Below, in pieces: positions 1-6,948 of a stretch of DNA of 7,638 nt; position 1 is the first letter of the stretch; each line of letters opens with the position of its first letter. The notes beneath the pieces were generated by a model. The model was not told the DNA's origin and made no database searches. It was given only the letters and a program-made list of their open reading frames with translations. The stretch covers positions 1-7,638 of the forward strand of contig WFXK01000328.1 in the NCBI GenBank assembly GCA_015490695.1. Direction: 5' to 3'. This stretch comes from Bacteroidota bacterium (GTDB lineage: Bacteria > Bacteroidota > Bacteroidia > SpSt-205 > S141-50). Both the position numbers and the translations under genes were made by a program.

Positions 1-597
1 GTAAAATTGAATGTGTAATGAATTAAAGGAGAGGTTGTAGTCGTATTGGTACCATAATAAACGGGTTTCTTGCAGTAATGCCATAAGGATATAAAGCACT
101 ACAATGGTGATGGCAGAGGCGATTTTATATTGATTTTTGAAGGGGAATAATAAACTTAGGAAGGGAAGCATGCCCAGACTAAACAAAAAGAAAAACACCA
201 TAGCCAGTTGCCAAGTCCAATTGTGTTGGTGCCAAAGCAAGCGAGGTTGAGGACTTAAAAAGATAAAACCTTTATGCAATTGTTTTTTTTCATCCATTAA
301 AGTGTAAAGGAGAACGTCTCCACTGGTTTTATTGCGCAGTGCTTCGCAGTAAGAAAGTTGTTCTATAGGACGCAAGTCAATTTTTTTAAGCTCCCACCCT
401 TCTTGGATAAAGCTGTGGTCTGCAATAGGGTTTTTTGCCAGTGGTGGTAAAAGCGCTTTGACTATCCATTGATTATTTTTATTTTCCCATATAATCCAAT
501 CGGTAACGGGAAAATGGTTTTCCGACTCCCATGGCATTTTCCATAGAAAGAACCCCCATAACAATGTTGTAAAAAGAAGTAATAGCAGTTTTTTCAT
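1..597 (-). CDS. Multi-pass membrane protein, N-terminal part only (runs off the left edge)
   Basis: The reading frame opens with an ATG at base 597 and stays open for 199 codons to base 1, so the C-terminus is missing. The start MKKLLLLLFTTLLWGFF is a signal-anchor or signal peptide (about residues 4-20). A Trp-rich region of about 105 residues follows (about 21-125), probably extracytoplasmic, then two hydrophobic spans at about 128-151 and 158-175. The last visible residues, after about 180, are polar and aromatic, and more spans may lie outside the window. I do not recognise a family. The layout (N-terminal anchor, periplasmic region, several spans) would suit a membrane sensor or an envelope biogenesis protein, but nothing visible decides this. 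The start is 10 bases after the stop of the secreted PKD protein, which suggests co-transcription. There is no Shine-Dalgarno sequence; a T-run precedes the ATG, as is normal for Bacteroidota. Confidence 0.72.
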   Translation of the reverse strand, partial: MKKLLLLLFTTLLWGFFLWKMPWESENHFPVTDWIIWENKNNQWIVKALLPPLAKNPIADHSFIQEGWELKKIDLRPIEQLSYCEALRNKTSGDVLLYTLMDEKKQLHKGFIFLSPQPRLLWHQHNWTWQLAMVFFFLFSLGMLPFLSLLFPFKNQYKIASAITIVVLYILMALLQETRLLWYQYDYNLSFNSLHIQFY

Positions 598-607
598 AAA
601 AAAACAC

Positions 608-3600
608 TCAGCGCAGCAAAGTTACACTTCCTACGTAAACGATTTTATTTTGTTGGTAGAGCACTATTACATAGACCCCTTCTGGGGCGGGTTGTTGTTG
701 AAAACGCCCATCCCAACATAAATCAGGGTAAGTACTGCTATAAATACGTTCTCCCCAACGATTGTAAATCTCCATACGAGTGATACAAGTGTTGTCTATG
801 CCTTCAATACAAAGTCGTTCGTTTAATCCATCACCATTAGGAGAGAAAGCACTTGGAATAAATAACTGCGCTAAGGTGTTTGTAGTGTAAAAGAAGTTTG
901 TGTCTCGTTCCCATGAGCAACCTAAGGAATCTTGGGCTTTTAAAATAAGGCGTACAAGGTGTCCTTGTGGAAGGACGGGCAAGGTAGCAATAGAAGTAGA
1001 AGCATGCCATATTGAAGGAATTTCCCATTGGTAATGCCAAGGTTTTTGAGGATTTAAGTTTTGAACTACATAGTAATAGGTGCAAGGAACGCGCTCTACT
1101 TTAAAAGACAACGTAGGCGAGGGGGGAACAATGACCTTAATACTATCCTTTTGCTCACATACAGTTCCTGGATAGACTGTTAGCCTAACTTGATAGACAC
1201 CGCTGTCAGGATAATGATAAAATATGCTATCTTGATCATAGAGCACGGTGCCATTGCCCAGTTGCCATTGTAAGTATGGGGGTGGATAATTGGGTAGAAG
1301 GGTTATTGGGTCTGCCGTGGCAATAAGCACCGAGTCGCATAAAAGGGTGTCCTTAGTATGGATTACAGCGGTAATAAGCCATTGGATAGTGGTGTCTATT
1401 TGGGATGTGTCTTTACATTGAGCGAAGGCTGTGTCAGTGGTAATAAGAACAATGGTGTATTTTCCTGTATCTTGTAAAGGGTATTGTATAGAGTCGCCAT
1501 AAAAGGGACCTGTGTTATTAATGTACCATTGATGGTTAGCAGGGACAGGAGTGTATAAATAGAGGATTTTTTTGCAGGGGTCTGCAAGAAGATGAATGAG
1601 GGCTTGGGCGATATTAGGAAGGAATAATGATTGTGTAACGGTATCACCACAGGAAGGCAAGTGGGGTTCAGCAAATAAAGTAAGGGTTATGGTGGTATCT
1701 TGAAGCGTATAAGTATGAGTAAACATGCTATCATTGGCTAAAGTACCATCGCCCAAGTCCCAAAGGATAGAATCGGCAAAAGCACTTAAGTTCGTAAGTC
1801 GTACACTGCGGCTGCAGGTATCATAGGTATAACTAAATTGTGCTTGGGCTTTAGGACGCACATAAACTTCTGCTTCTACAGTATCTTTACATTGATTAAA
1901 GCTTTCTCTGATGAGCATAATGGTGTAGTGTCCCGTGTCGTTAAAGGTATAAAGATGAAATGGACCATAGAGGGTATCGCCATTGGAAATAATCCATTGC
2001 CATTGGGTGTCATAAGCATTGGAATCAGTTTTTAATAAAGCGGTTGAGTCGCAAAGAAGACTATCTATGGAGAAGGAAGCTTGTTGGGTGAAAGGAAGTA
2101 CAAGACTTTTTTGAACAGTATCAGAGCAAGGAGTGTTAGGGTTTGTAATGAAGGTTACTGTAAAGGTATCATTTTTAGGGTAGATGTGAATAGGATTTGA
2201 CGAAGTGCTCATAGTGTTATCACCGAAAAGCCACAAATAGGTGGTGGCATCTATAGAGAGGTTGTAAAAGTAGGCTTTAGGGGTATCACAGGGTGCAAAA
2301 TAGGAGAAGTCTGCAGTTGCCTGGGCGTAGACGTAGATGGTGTCGGTAGCGACAGAATCGGTGATAAGACATTTGGGTATACTGCCTTGGGGTTTTAGTT
2401 GGACTATATAAATGCCGGGTTCATCATAAATATGAGTAGGGTTTGTTTGTGTGCTGGAGTCCCCATCTCCAAAGAGCCATAAAAAAGTATAAGTAGTAGT
2501 ATCGGAAGAAAGGTTTTGGAACGTTACTGTATAGGGTGCACATCCTTGGGTTGTTGTAATAGTATATTGAAAGTCCAAAGACAGGGTTTTTATAATATCA
2601 AAAGCGATTTTGACGCTTGCATTATTGCATTTATTGCTATTATTGGTTGTTGACCATGCATTTGGAGTAGTAGGAAGGTCGGAGAAGCCCCAACAGCCAG
2701 CGCAAATAGATTGGTAGATGATATTATTGTTGTCGAAGTGGCTGGTTCCTCCATCTACATGTTCGCCCTTGGAAGAATCACCACCGAAGAAAGTTGCATA
2801 TTTGAGTTGAGATAGAGTGCTGTCAAAGATAGCAAAGTAGAAATCTTTTCCATCTGTTGAATCTTTTAAAGCGTTGGGGGTAACTGGTAAGCCTATAGTG
2901 GAGCCATTTGGTATCGTATTTCCTGCTAAAGTAACTTTCATGCCTCCCCATCCGCTTAAGTAGATGTTATTGCATCGATCTAGTGAGAAAGCACTTAAGG
3001 TAATGGGTACTGTAGTGCTATCACTTCCCAATAATGCTTGGCGCAAAAGTGTAGAAAGGTCATTAGAAAAAACAGAGATGAAAATTTTTCTGCCTGGTGC
3101 TCCGTAGCAGCCGGGGGTTGGTTGCATGAACCCTTTTGTTTGGCCAGCAACATAAATACGTCCTATGTCGTCTACATCCATTACAAGGATTTGGTCGTAG
3201 TCAGAAGTGCCGTAATAGGTACAATATAATAAGGTTGTTGCAGAAGGGGAAAAGACAGCAATAAATCCATCAACGTTTCCTTGAGGGATAGGCATAAGCG
3301 CTTGAGTTGTCGTAGGTAAATCTGCGCTTGTGGTTCCACCTGCGATGATGATTTTAGATGAAGGGTCTATGCGGATAGTATAAGTGCCATCTGTGCCGCT
3401 ACCACCAAAGTAAGAGGCATATAATAGCGTATCTAAATTGGCTGTTAAGTGCGCTATATAGCCGTCTTGTACTCCTTGAAAGTTCTTTTGAAAAGCGTTT
3501 GGGGTTGTTGGCATATCGTTAGAACGGGTACAAAAAGTTACCCATGGACGCCCAAGCGAGTCTAAAATGATTTCACTTCTGCCATCATCACCGTAGAAGA

Positions 3601-4801
3601 AGTAAAGGGGATTAGTAATAGCATTTGTACTAAAAAAGTTTACTCCATCTTCTTGGCTTCCTCCCAGCAGGGTAGAAGCAAGCAATTGTGTTCCATCAGC
3701 ACTTATGCAGACGATAAAAGCATCTATTTGTCCTGCGTGTACGGTGTTGGTCGTTGTAGGGAAGTCTGTAGAGCGTGTAGCGCCTAAGAGATAAACGTCG
3801 CCTTGTTTATTGGTGATTAAACTATGGGGTTGTTCATTATGGGAGCCACCCAGATAAGTCGCCCATAAAGCTTGTGTGCCTGAAGCATTGTATTTTATGA
3901 TACCAATATCGCAAGCATAGAATAGAGAACTGATAGGAGAGACCCCTCCTCCTCCCGCATAAACTGCTTGAAAAGCCCCTGTTGTAACAGGGAAACCAGT
4001 GCCTACAACAATTCCCCCACTAACCAAGTTCCTATTTTCATCATACGTCGCTGTATAACCCCAATTGTCCGCATAAGAACCCGAATAAGTAGAGAAAATC
4101 AATGTAGGGTCAATATACAAAGGATACCTAGGATTGTAAGCACCTAATTCCCATCCCCAAAGGTCTTTGCCGTAACACTTATAGCGACAAAAAACTTTTA
4201 TGGTATCTCCTTGAATAACCTGATAAGCAAAAGGTGGTGCTTCTTTTATCGTTTCTAAGGAGGTTTCAATGCAAAGAAATCCTTGTTCATTTACATAAGT
4301 GCGATAAGCCCCTTCATAATACCATTGGATAACTTCAGACACCCCTCCAGGATAAATTACCCATGTGAATTTTAATTGGCCTTCAGTATCACCATAGCAT
4401 AACAAATCAATGTTTGGATACAGGTTTTTGTAAACAAGCGTGTCGTACCATCGTACCTTAGAACACCAGCGCTTAGGGTCGTTGCCCATAAAGTAATTAG
4501 TGTAAAAAGAAGACGGATTTTTAGGAACTATGTTTGCTTTATAGACATTTTTCCAATACACTCGTACAGCATGTCCTGGGATAAGGATGTTTCTATATTT
4601 TTCGTCATGAACCCGTTGAACACTATCTTCATGGAGTTGAACTAAAGTAATTCCATTAGTATGGAGGTAAATGGTTTTAGTAAAGGAATAGCATCTATAG
4701 AGAACTTCCTTAGGCAGTTGGCATTGATTTTCTTCAAACAAGGGGACAGCACCGTAGGAGATAACAAAGCAAGCACTAATGTATACCCACGGACGCCCCA
4801 T
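608..4801 (-). CDS. Secreted T9SS cargo: DUF7948-like domain, SBBP beta-propeller, seven PKD-like modules, CHU_C sorting domain
   Basis: This is a giant exported protein of 1397 residues, probably on the cell surface or released; its partner or substrate is unknown. Domains in order: signal peptide (about 1-22, MGRPWVYISACFVISYGA); a DUF7948-like N-terminal domain (about 23-233), recognised by YDTLVYKNLYPNIDLLCYG and the following YPGG; an SBBP-type beta-propeller (about 234-725) with repeated Y-x-GGS and PTTPNAF-like motifs; seven PKD-like modules (about 743-1308); and a CHU_C / gliding-motility-associated domain (1312-1397) with FSPNGDGLNE, YNRWGERIY, WDG, PEGVYVIVL. In known systems CHU_C is the type B T9SS signal that carries cargo over the outer membrane. 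The frame is open upstream to a TTG at 4867, but the first ATG is at 4801. That start puts the signal peptide at the N-terminus and removes an overlap with the upstream gene. No frameshift or internal stop is seen. Adhesion or gliding roles are only inferred. Confidence 0.93.
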   Translation of the reverse strand: MGRPWVYISACFVISYGAVPLFEENQCQLPKEVLYRCYSFTKTIYLHTNGITLVQLHEDSVQRVHDEKYRNILIPGHAVRVYWKNVYKANIVPKNPSSFYTNYFMGNDPKRWCSKVRWYDTLVYKNLYPNIDLLCYGDTEGQLKFTWVIYPGGVSEVIQWYYEGAYRTYVNEQGFLCIETSLETIKEAPPFAYQVIQGDTIKVFCRYKCYGKDLWGWELGAYNPRYPLYIDPTLIFSTYSGSYADNWGYTATYDENRNLVSGGIVVGTGFPVTTGAFQAVYAGGGGVSPISSLFYACDIGIIKYNASGTQALWATYLGGSHNEQPHSLITNKQGDVYLLGATRSTDFPTTTNTVHAGQIDAFIVCISADGTQLLASTLLGGSQEDGVNFFSTNAITNPLYFFYGDDGRSEIILDSLGRPWVTFCTRSNDMPTTPNAFQKNFQGVQDGYIAHLTANLDTLLYASYFGGSGTDGTYTIRIDPSSKIIIAGGTTSADLPTTTQALMPIPQGNVDGFIAVFSPSATTLLYCTYYGTSDYDQILVMDVDDIGRIYVAGQTKGFMQPTPGCYGAPGRKIFISVFSNDLSTLLRQALLGSDSTTVPITLSAFSLDRCNNIYLSGWGGMKVTLAGNTIPNGSTIGLPVTPNALKDSTDGKDFYFAIFDSTLSQLKYATFFGGDSSKGEHVDGGTSHFDNNNIIYQSICAGCWGFSDLPTTPNAWSTTNNSNKCNNASVKIAFDIIKTLSLDFQYTITTTQGCAPYTVTFQNLSSDTTTYTFLWLFGDGDSSTQTNPTHIYDEPGIYIVQLKPQGSIPKCLITDSVATDTIYVYAQATADFSYFAPCDTPKAYFYNLSIDATTYLWLFGDNTMSTSSNPIHIYPKNDTFTVTFITNPNTPCSDTVQKSLVLPFTQQASFSIDSLLCDSTALLKTDSNAYDTQWQWIISNGDTLYGPFHLYTFNDTGHYTIMLIRESFNQCKDTVEAEVYVRPKAQAQFSYTYDTCSRSVRLTNLSAFADSILWDLGDGTLANDSMFTHTYTLQDTTITLTLFAEPHLPSCGDTVTQSLFLPNIAQALIHLLADPCKKILYLYTPVPANHQWYINNTGPFYGDSIQYPLQDTGKYTIVLITTDTAFAQCKDTSQIDTTIQWLITAVIHTKDTLLCDSVLIATADPITLLPNYPPPYLQWQLGNGTVLYDQDSIFYHYPDSGVYQVRLTVYPGTVCEQKDSIKVIVPPSPTLSFKVERVPCTYYYVVQNLNPQKPWHYQWEIPSIWHASTSIATLPVLPQGHLVRLILKAQDSLGCSWERDTNFFYTTNTLAQLFIPSAFSPNGDGLNERLCIEGIDNTCITRMEIYNRWGERIYSSTYPDLCWDGRFQQQPAPEGVYVIVLYQQNKIVYVGSVTLLR
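611..868 (-). other. CHU_C / type B T9SS C-terminal sorting domain
   Basis: These are the last 86 residues of the secreted protein. The landmarks run in the family's order: LFIPSAFSPNGDGLNE, then MEIYNRWGERIY, CWDG, and the closing PEGVYVIVLYQQ strand with GSVTLLR at the C-terminus. The domain is known to direct passage through the type IX secretion system. Three cysteines (1331, 1339, 1362) could form a disulfide plus one free thiol; this is inference. Confidence 0.92.
617..624 (-). promoter_or_regulatory. Possible Bacteroidota -7 box (TAACTTTG) before the left-end gene
   Basis: Read on the minus strand, TAACTTTG matches the Bacteroidota -7 consensus TAnnTTTG and ends 19 bases upstream of the ATG at 597. 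It lies inside the last codons of the upstream gene. I find no TTG at the usual distance upstream, so this is a half-promoter match only and may be chance. Confidence 0.22.
878..2581 (-). repeat. Array of seven PKD-like modules, each with a cysteine pair
   Basis: There are seven tandem Ig-like modules of about 75-85 residues in the secreted protein. Modules 1, 2, 4 and 6 keep the PKD core (LWLFGDGDSS, LWLFGDNTMS, LWDLGDGTLA, LQWQLGNGTVLY) followed by an H-x-Y or similar strand. Modules 3, 5 and 7 have lost the GDG turn but keep the central Trp and the closing strand. Each module has one Cys near its start and one near its end, the second usually in C-x-D-T/S: 754/811, 838/892, 917/971, 996/1051, 1076/1129, 1155/1215, 1240/1295. 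The modules are diverged in sequence, so no DNA-level repeat is obvious. They probably act as a rigid, disulfide-braced stalk between propeller and sorting domain. Confidence 0.8.
2627..4102 (-). repeat. SBBP-type beta-propeller repeats (about seven blades)
   Basis: This is the repeat region of the secreted protein, residues about 234-725. Seven loop motifs resembling x-P-T-T-P-N-A-F recur at residues 270 (FPVTTGAFQ), 347 (FPTTTNT), 430 (MPTTPNAFQ), 495 (LPTTTQAL), 560 (QPTPGCYG), 638 (LPVTPNAL) and 709 (LPTTPNAW). Most are preceded by an aromatic-rich strand such as ATYLGGS, ASYFGGSG or ATFFGGD and a strand like IYVAGQT. Spacing is 65-83 residues. Longer inserts occur in the first blade (YAGGGGVSPISSLFYACD) and the third (NPLYFFYGDDGRSE). 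The last blade carries C700-x-x-C703 and C725. Seven motifs fit a seven-bladed ring, but blade count is inferred. Confidence 0.75.
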
Positions 4802-4807
4802 TGTAGG

Positions 4808-4836
4808 CAAATATAAAGCTATTTTATAAAAATCAA
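4808..4836 (-). promoter_or_regulatory. Candidate Bacteroidota promoter for the secreted protein gene
   Basis: On the minus strand, TTG at 4836-4834 is followed after 18 bases by TATATTTG at 4815-4808, matching the Bacteroidota pattern TTG-N17-23-TAnnTTTG. The -7 box ends only six bases before the ATG at 4801, so transcription would begin at or next to the start codon and the mRNA would be almost leaderless. The TTG overlaps the stop codon of the upstream zinc-ribbon gene. Chance is possible in AT-rich sequence. Confidence 0.42.
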
Positions 4837-5843
4837 GTCCGTGAAAACCACCACCATAGAAGTCCAATCACAGCTAAAATGAGTAATACTACTAAAAGTA
4901 CTTTCCACCAAGCAATAGGCTTCTCGCCTTTAATAGCTCCGTTCCAACCATTGACTAAAACTTGGTATTTTTTCCCTCTATAATCATAAGAGCACACCCA
5001 TAATGCAACCATCACTAGCATGCTTTTTAATGAAGTGATTTGATAAGTATAAGACACATTGCGGTAGGTATCACCAGGCAGCTGTTGGATAACTGCCTTT
5101 TCTAAATCTTTTTCCATAGCCTTTTTAGCTTCTTCAAAAGCAATTTCTTCGGGACGGGTGTGCACATAGGCTTCAAATCCCAAGGTATAAAGCGGATTAA
5201 AAGTAAGAAGATCATCCCATCTCAAAGAAGGAGTAAGTTCCCTAAAGTAGTTGGCATTTACAACGTCTTTTATAGCAACAATGCGGTCCTGATATTCTTT
5301 TGAAAGTTTCCCGTAGTGGTGTTCCCAACGGACTTTTTGTTTTACGTTTCCTTGGGCATCTTTTTCTGTGTAGTAGTAACCGACTTCTGCTTCATATTCC
5401 ACATAGACGTTCATAGCAAACCACCATGAAGGGACGTACACGCCTTTAAGATTTTCTATGCGAGCAGCTTTTTTCAAAGAAGATGGGTAAAAGAATCCCT
5501 GTCCTAACCATTGTTGGATGCGTTTTTCTGCTTCATTTTTCGTTACTCGGAAGGGAAGCAGTCCTTCGGGGCGTTGTTCTTCAGGATACAAGTAAGGGTC
5601 AATCCAATAGGTCCCACAAGAAGGGCAGCGAAAAGCACTTTGATGGGAAGCAGTCTCCATTTTACTCCCACAATGGGCACAATGATACTGAGGCGCTTTA
5701 ATAAAAGCATTGGATACACCATTCCAAGGAAAAGGGGAAATCCCTTGGGTATTCCCACAACGCTCACACCATAATTTCCCTTCTTTTGGATGGTACATCA
5801 ATGGTGCACCACAACCATTGCAAGTGATTGTAAGCGCTTCCAT
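4833..5843 (-). CDS. Membrane-anchored protein with two zinc ribbons (TFIIB-type zinc-ribbon family)
   Basis: This 336-residue protein begins with two four-cysteine zinc ribbons: C8/C11 with C26/C29, and C55/C58 with C73/C76. The second resembles rubredoxin-like or TFIIB-type knuckles (CAHCGSK, CPSCGTYW). A central domain (about 94-300) has the features of proteins usually named 'TFIIB-type zinc ribbon-containing' or misannotated as helicase/PriA-like: LLPFRVTKNEAEKRIQQWL, then GVYVPSWWFAMNVYVEYEAEVG, and LYTLGFEAYV. A single C-terminal span (about 313-334) ends in WWWFSRT. There is no helicase or nuclease motif. Its function is unknown; the ribbons probably face the cytoplasm. The frame is open back to a TTG at 5864, only 7 bases after the upstream stop, but I chose the first ATG at 5843, which leaves just seven residues before the first Cys, as is common in this family. 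It sits 28 bases after the PagL-like gene and 31 bases before the secreted protein gene. Confidence 0.85.
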   Translation of the reverse strand: MEALTITCNGCGAPLMYHPKEGKLWCERCGNTQGISPFPWNGVSNAFIKAPQYHCAHCGSKMETASHQSAFRCPSCGTYWIDPYLYPEEQRPEGLLPFRVTKNEAEKRIQQWLGQGFFYPSSLKKAARIENLKGVYVPSWWFAMNVYVEYEAEVGYYYTEKDAQGNVKQKVRWEHHYGKLSKEYQDRIVAIKDVVNANYFRELTPSLRWDDLLTFNPLYTLGFEAYVHTRPEEIAFEEAKKAMEKDLEKAVIQQLPGDTYRNVSYTYQITSLKSMLVMVALWVCSYDYRGKKYQVLVNGWNGAIKGEKPIAWWKVLLVVLLILAVIGLLWWWFSRT

Positions 5844-5871
5844 CACCTTAGCAATATTAAACAACTTTCCC

Positions 5872-6948
5872 TTAATGCGAAAAAGTAATAATTCTGTATC
5901 CTATTCCCCATTCTATAAAATCCGCATTTGCAAAATGGGTTTTTAGTGCTACGCGCCAAAACCACCTTCCTTGGTTCCACTGTAATCCTAAACGTTGAAA
6001 CATCGGACCATGAAAAGCCATGGCAATAGAATAAAAGTAAAGAGCGATTTCTGTAACCAAATCCAATTTGCCGATCGTTAACCAGTGCCCTGTTTTAATG
6101 GCACTATTGATAGGGAAGCGCTTTTGTAGGGAGGAATCAGCAGTTCTTAAAAAAGGGTCATAAAAGCCGTCTATGCCCATAACCCAAGTACTTTTCATAT
6201 TTAATTTTTTCGCAGCGGTAGCAGATAAGCCGATTACCCAGAAGCGCTCTCCAATAGTTACTTTAGTTTGTTTGGTTCCCCCATTAAGAAATCCTATTAG
6301 TTGCCATGCTTGGGATGCTTTAGGCTGTTTAATCCCTTTTTTAGGGAAGGGAGGCAAGGGGTTAAAATAATATTGAACTCCTGTAAGCAGATGTACAGTG
6401 TTAATACCGAAGTTCGGAGTTTTCCATCTTCCGTTGGATTGATGGGTTAAGTAAAGTCCTAAGAAGTTGCACCATTGTTTTTTCCAGCACCAGCGGCATC
6501 TACCACCGATTTGCATGACGGCATTAAAATGTGAGCCTACGGCTTTGCTCTTAGGGTTTTTTTCCGGGTCAAAAGGACGAGTAACATAGCCTATGCCTGT
6601 TCCTAAGGTGATTTCAAAACGCGTGTTGGAAGTTGTGAGCATAGGGAAATGCATTTGGGCAATTGCAGCATGTAAATTCCCTACTAAATGCCCCGCTCCA
6701 GCACTAATGAAAGAGTACGTAAGGGAAATCAAAGGGTTTTTATAAAGACGTTGCCATTGGGTTTGACCATTGCTTTGTAAAAGCAGACTAAGTTCTCCTC
6801 CTGCAACATGGGCAGGGATATTAGAGATTTTTTTCGTATGAGCCCAATAAAAACCATAAAGCGGTTTTATGGCAACACCGGCAATGAACTTTTGAGTCCA
6901 CGCATAAGTAAAAATAAAGCATAAAAAAAGGGCTTTAAGGGAAGTCAT
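5872..6948 (-). CDS. Acyloxyacyl hydrolase / lipid A 3-O-deacylase (PagL-like) outer-membrane protein
   Basis: This 358-residue protein is predicted to be an outer-membrane beta-barrel that would remove an acyl chain from lipid A. It opens with a signal peptide (MTSLKALFLCFIFTYAWTQ). The diagnostic stretch is LGLYLTHQSNGRWKTPNFG, which carries the PagL His-x-Ser-Asn motif (H169, S171, N172). The C-terminus (VALKTHFANADFIEWGIGYR) is typical of Bacteroidota proteins annotated as acyloxyacyl hydrolase. Those are about twice the length of Pseudomonas PagL (roughly 150-170 mature residues), as here. Counting 14 residues on from H169 gives N183, where PagL has its catalytic Glu, so activity is uncertain. 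C151, C154 and C160 (CRWCWKKQWC) form an unusual cluster just before the active site. The ATG overlaps the last 14 bases of maf, so the two genes are probably translationally coupled. Confidence 0.82.
   Translation of the reverse strand: MTSLKALFLCFIFTYAWTQKFIAGVAIKPLYGFYWAHTKKISNIPAHVAGGELSLLLQSNGQTQWQRLYKNPLISLTYSFISAGAGHLVGNLHAAIAQMHFPMLTTSNTRFEITLGTGIGYVTRPFDPEKNPKSKAVGSHFNAVMQIGGRCRWCWKKQWCNFLGLYLTHQSNGRWKTPNFGINTVHLLTGVQYYFNPLPPFPKKGIKQPKASQAWQLIGFLNGGTKQTKVTIGERFWVIGLSATAAKKLNMKSTWVMGIDGFYDPFLRTADSSLQKRFPINSAIKTGHWLTIGKLDLVTEIALYFYSIAMAFHGPMFQRLGLQWNQGRWFWRVALKTHFANADFIEWGIGYRIITFSH

Noticed and set aside
598..624. T-run after the stop of the secreted protein as a possible intrinsic terminator
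   Set aside because: I find no stable GC-rich stem in front of it, and the T-run leads straight into the next ATG.
1838..2035. Short plus-strand open frame within the PKD region
   Set aside because: It lies wholly opposite a well-supported coding frame, has no family features, and is explained as a shadow of the minus-strand gene.
4833..5843. Zinc-ribbon protein as a PriA helicase or RNA polymerase subunit
   Set aside because: There is no Walker motif or helicase motif, and a C-terminal membrane anchor does not fit either role.
5843..5871. TAATATTG between the PagL-like and zinc-ribbon genes as a promoter -7 box
   Set aside because: It misses one fixed base of TAnnTTTG, and I saw no convincing partner box upstream; the genes are probably co-transcribed.
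5483..5946. Several overlapping plus-strand frames and one further minus-strand frame across the zinc-ribbon gene
   Set aside because: All are antisense or out of frame to a gene with clear zinc-ribbon cysteines; their translations have no recognisable motif.
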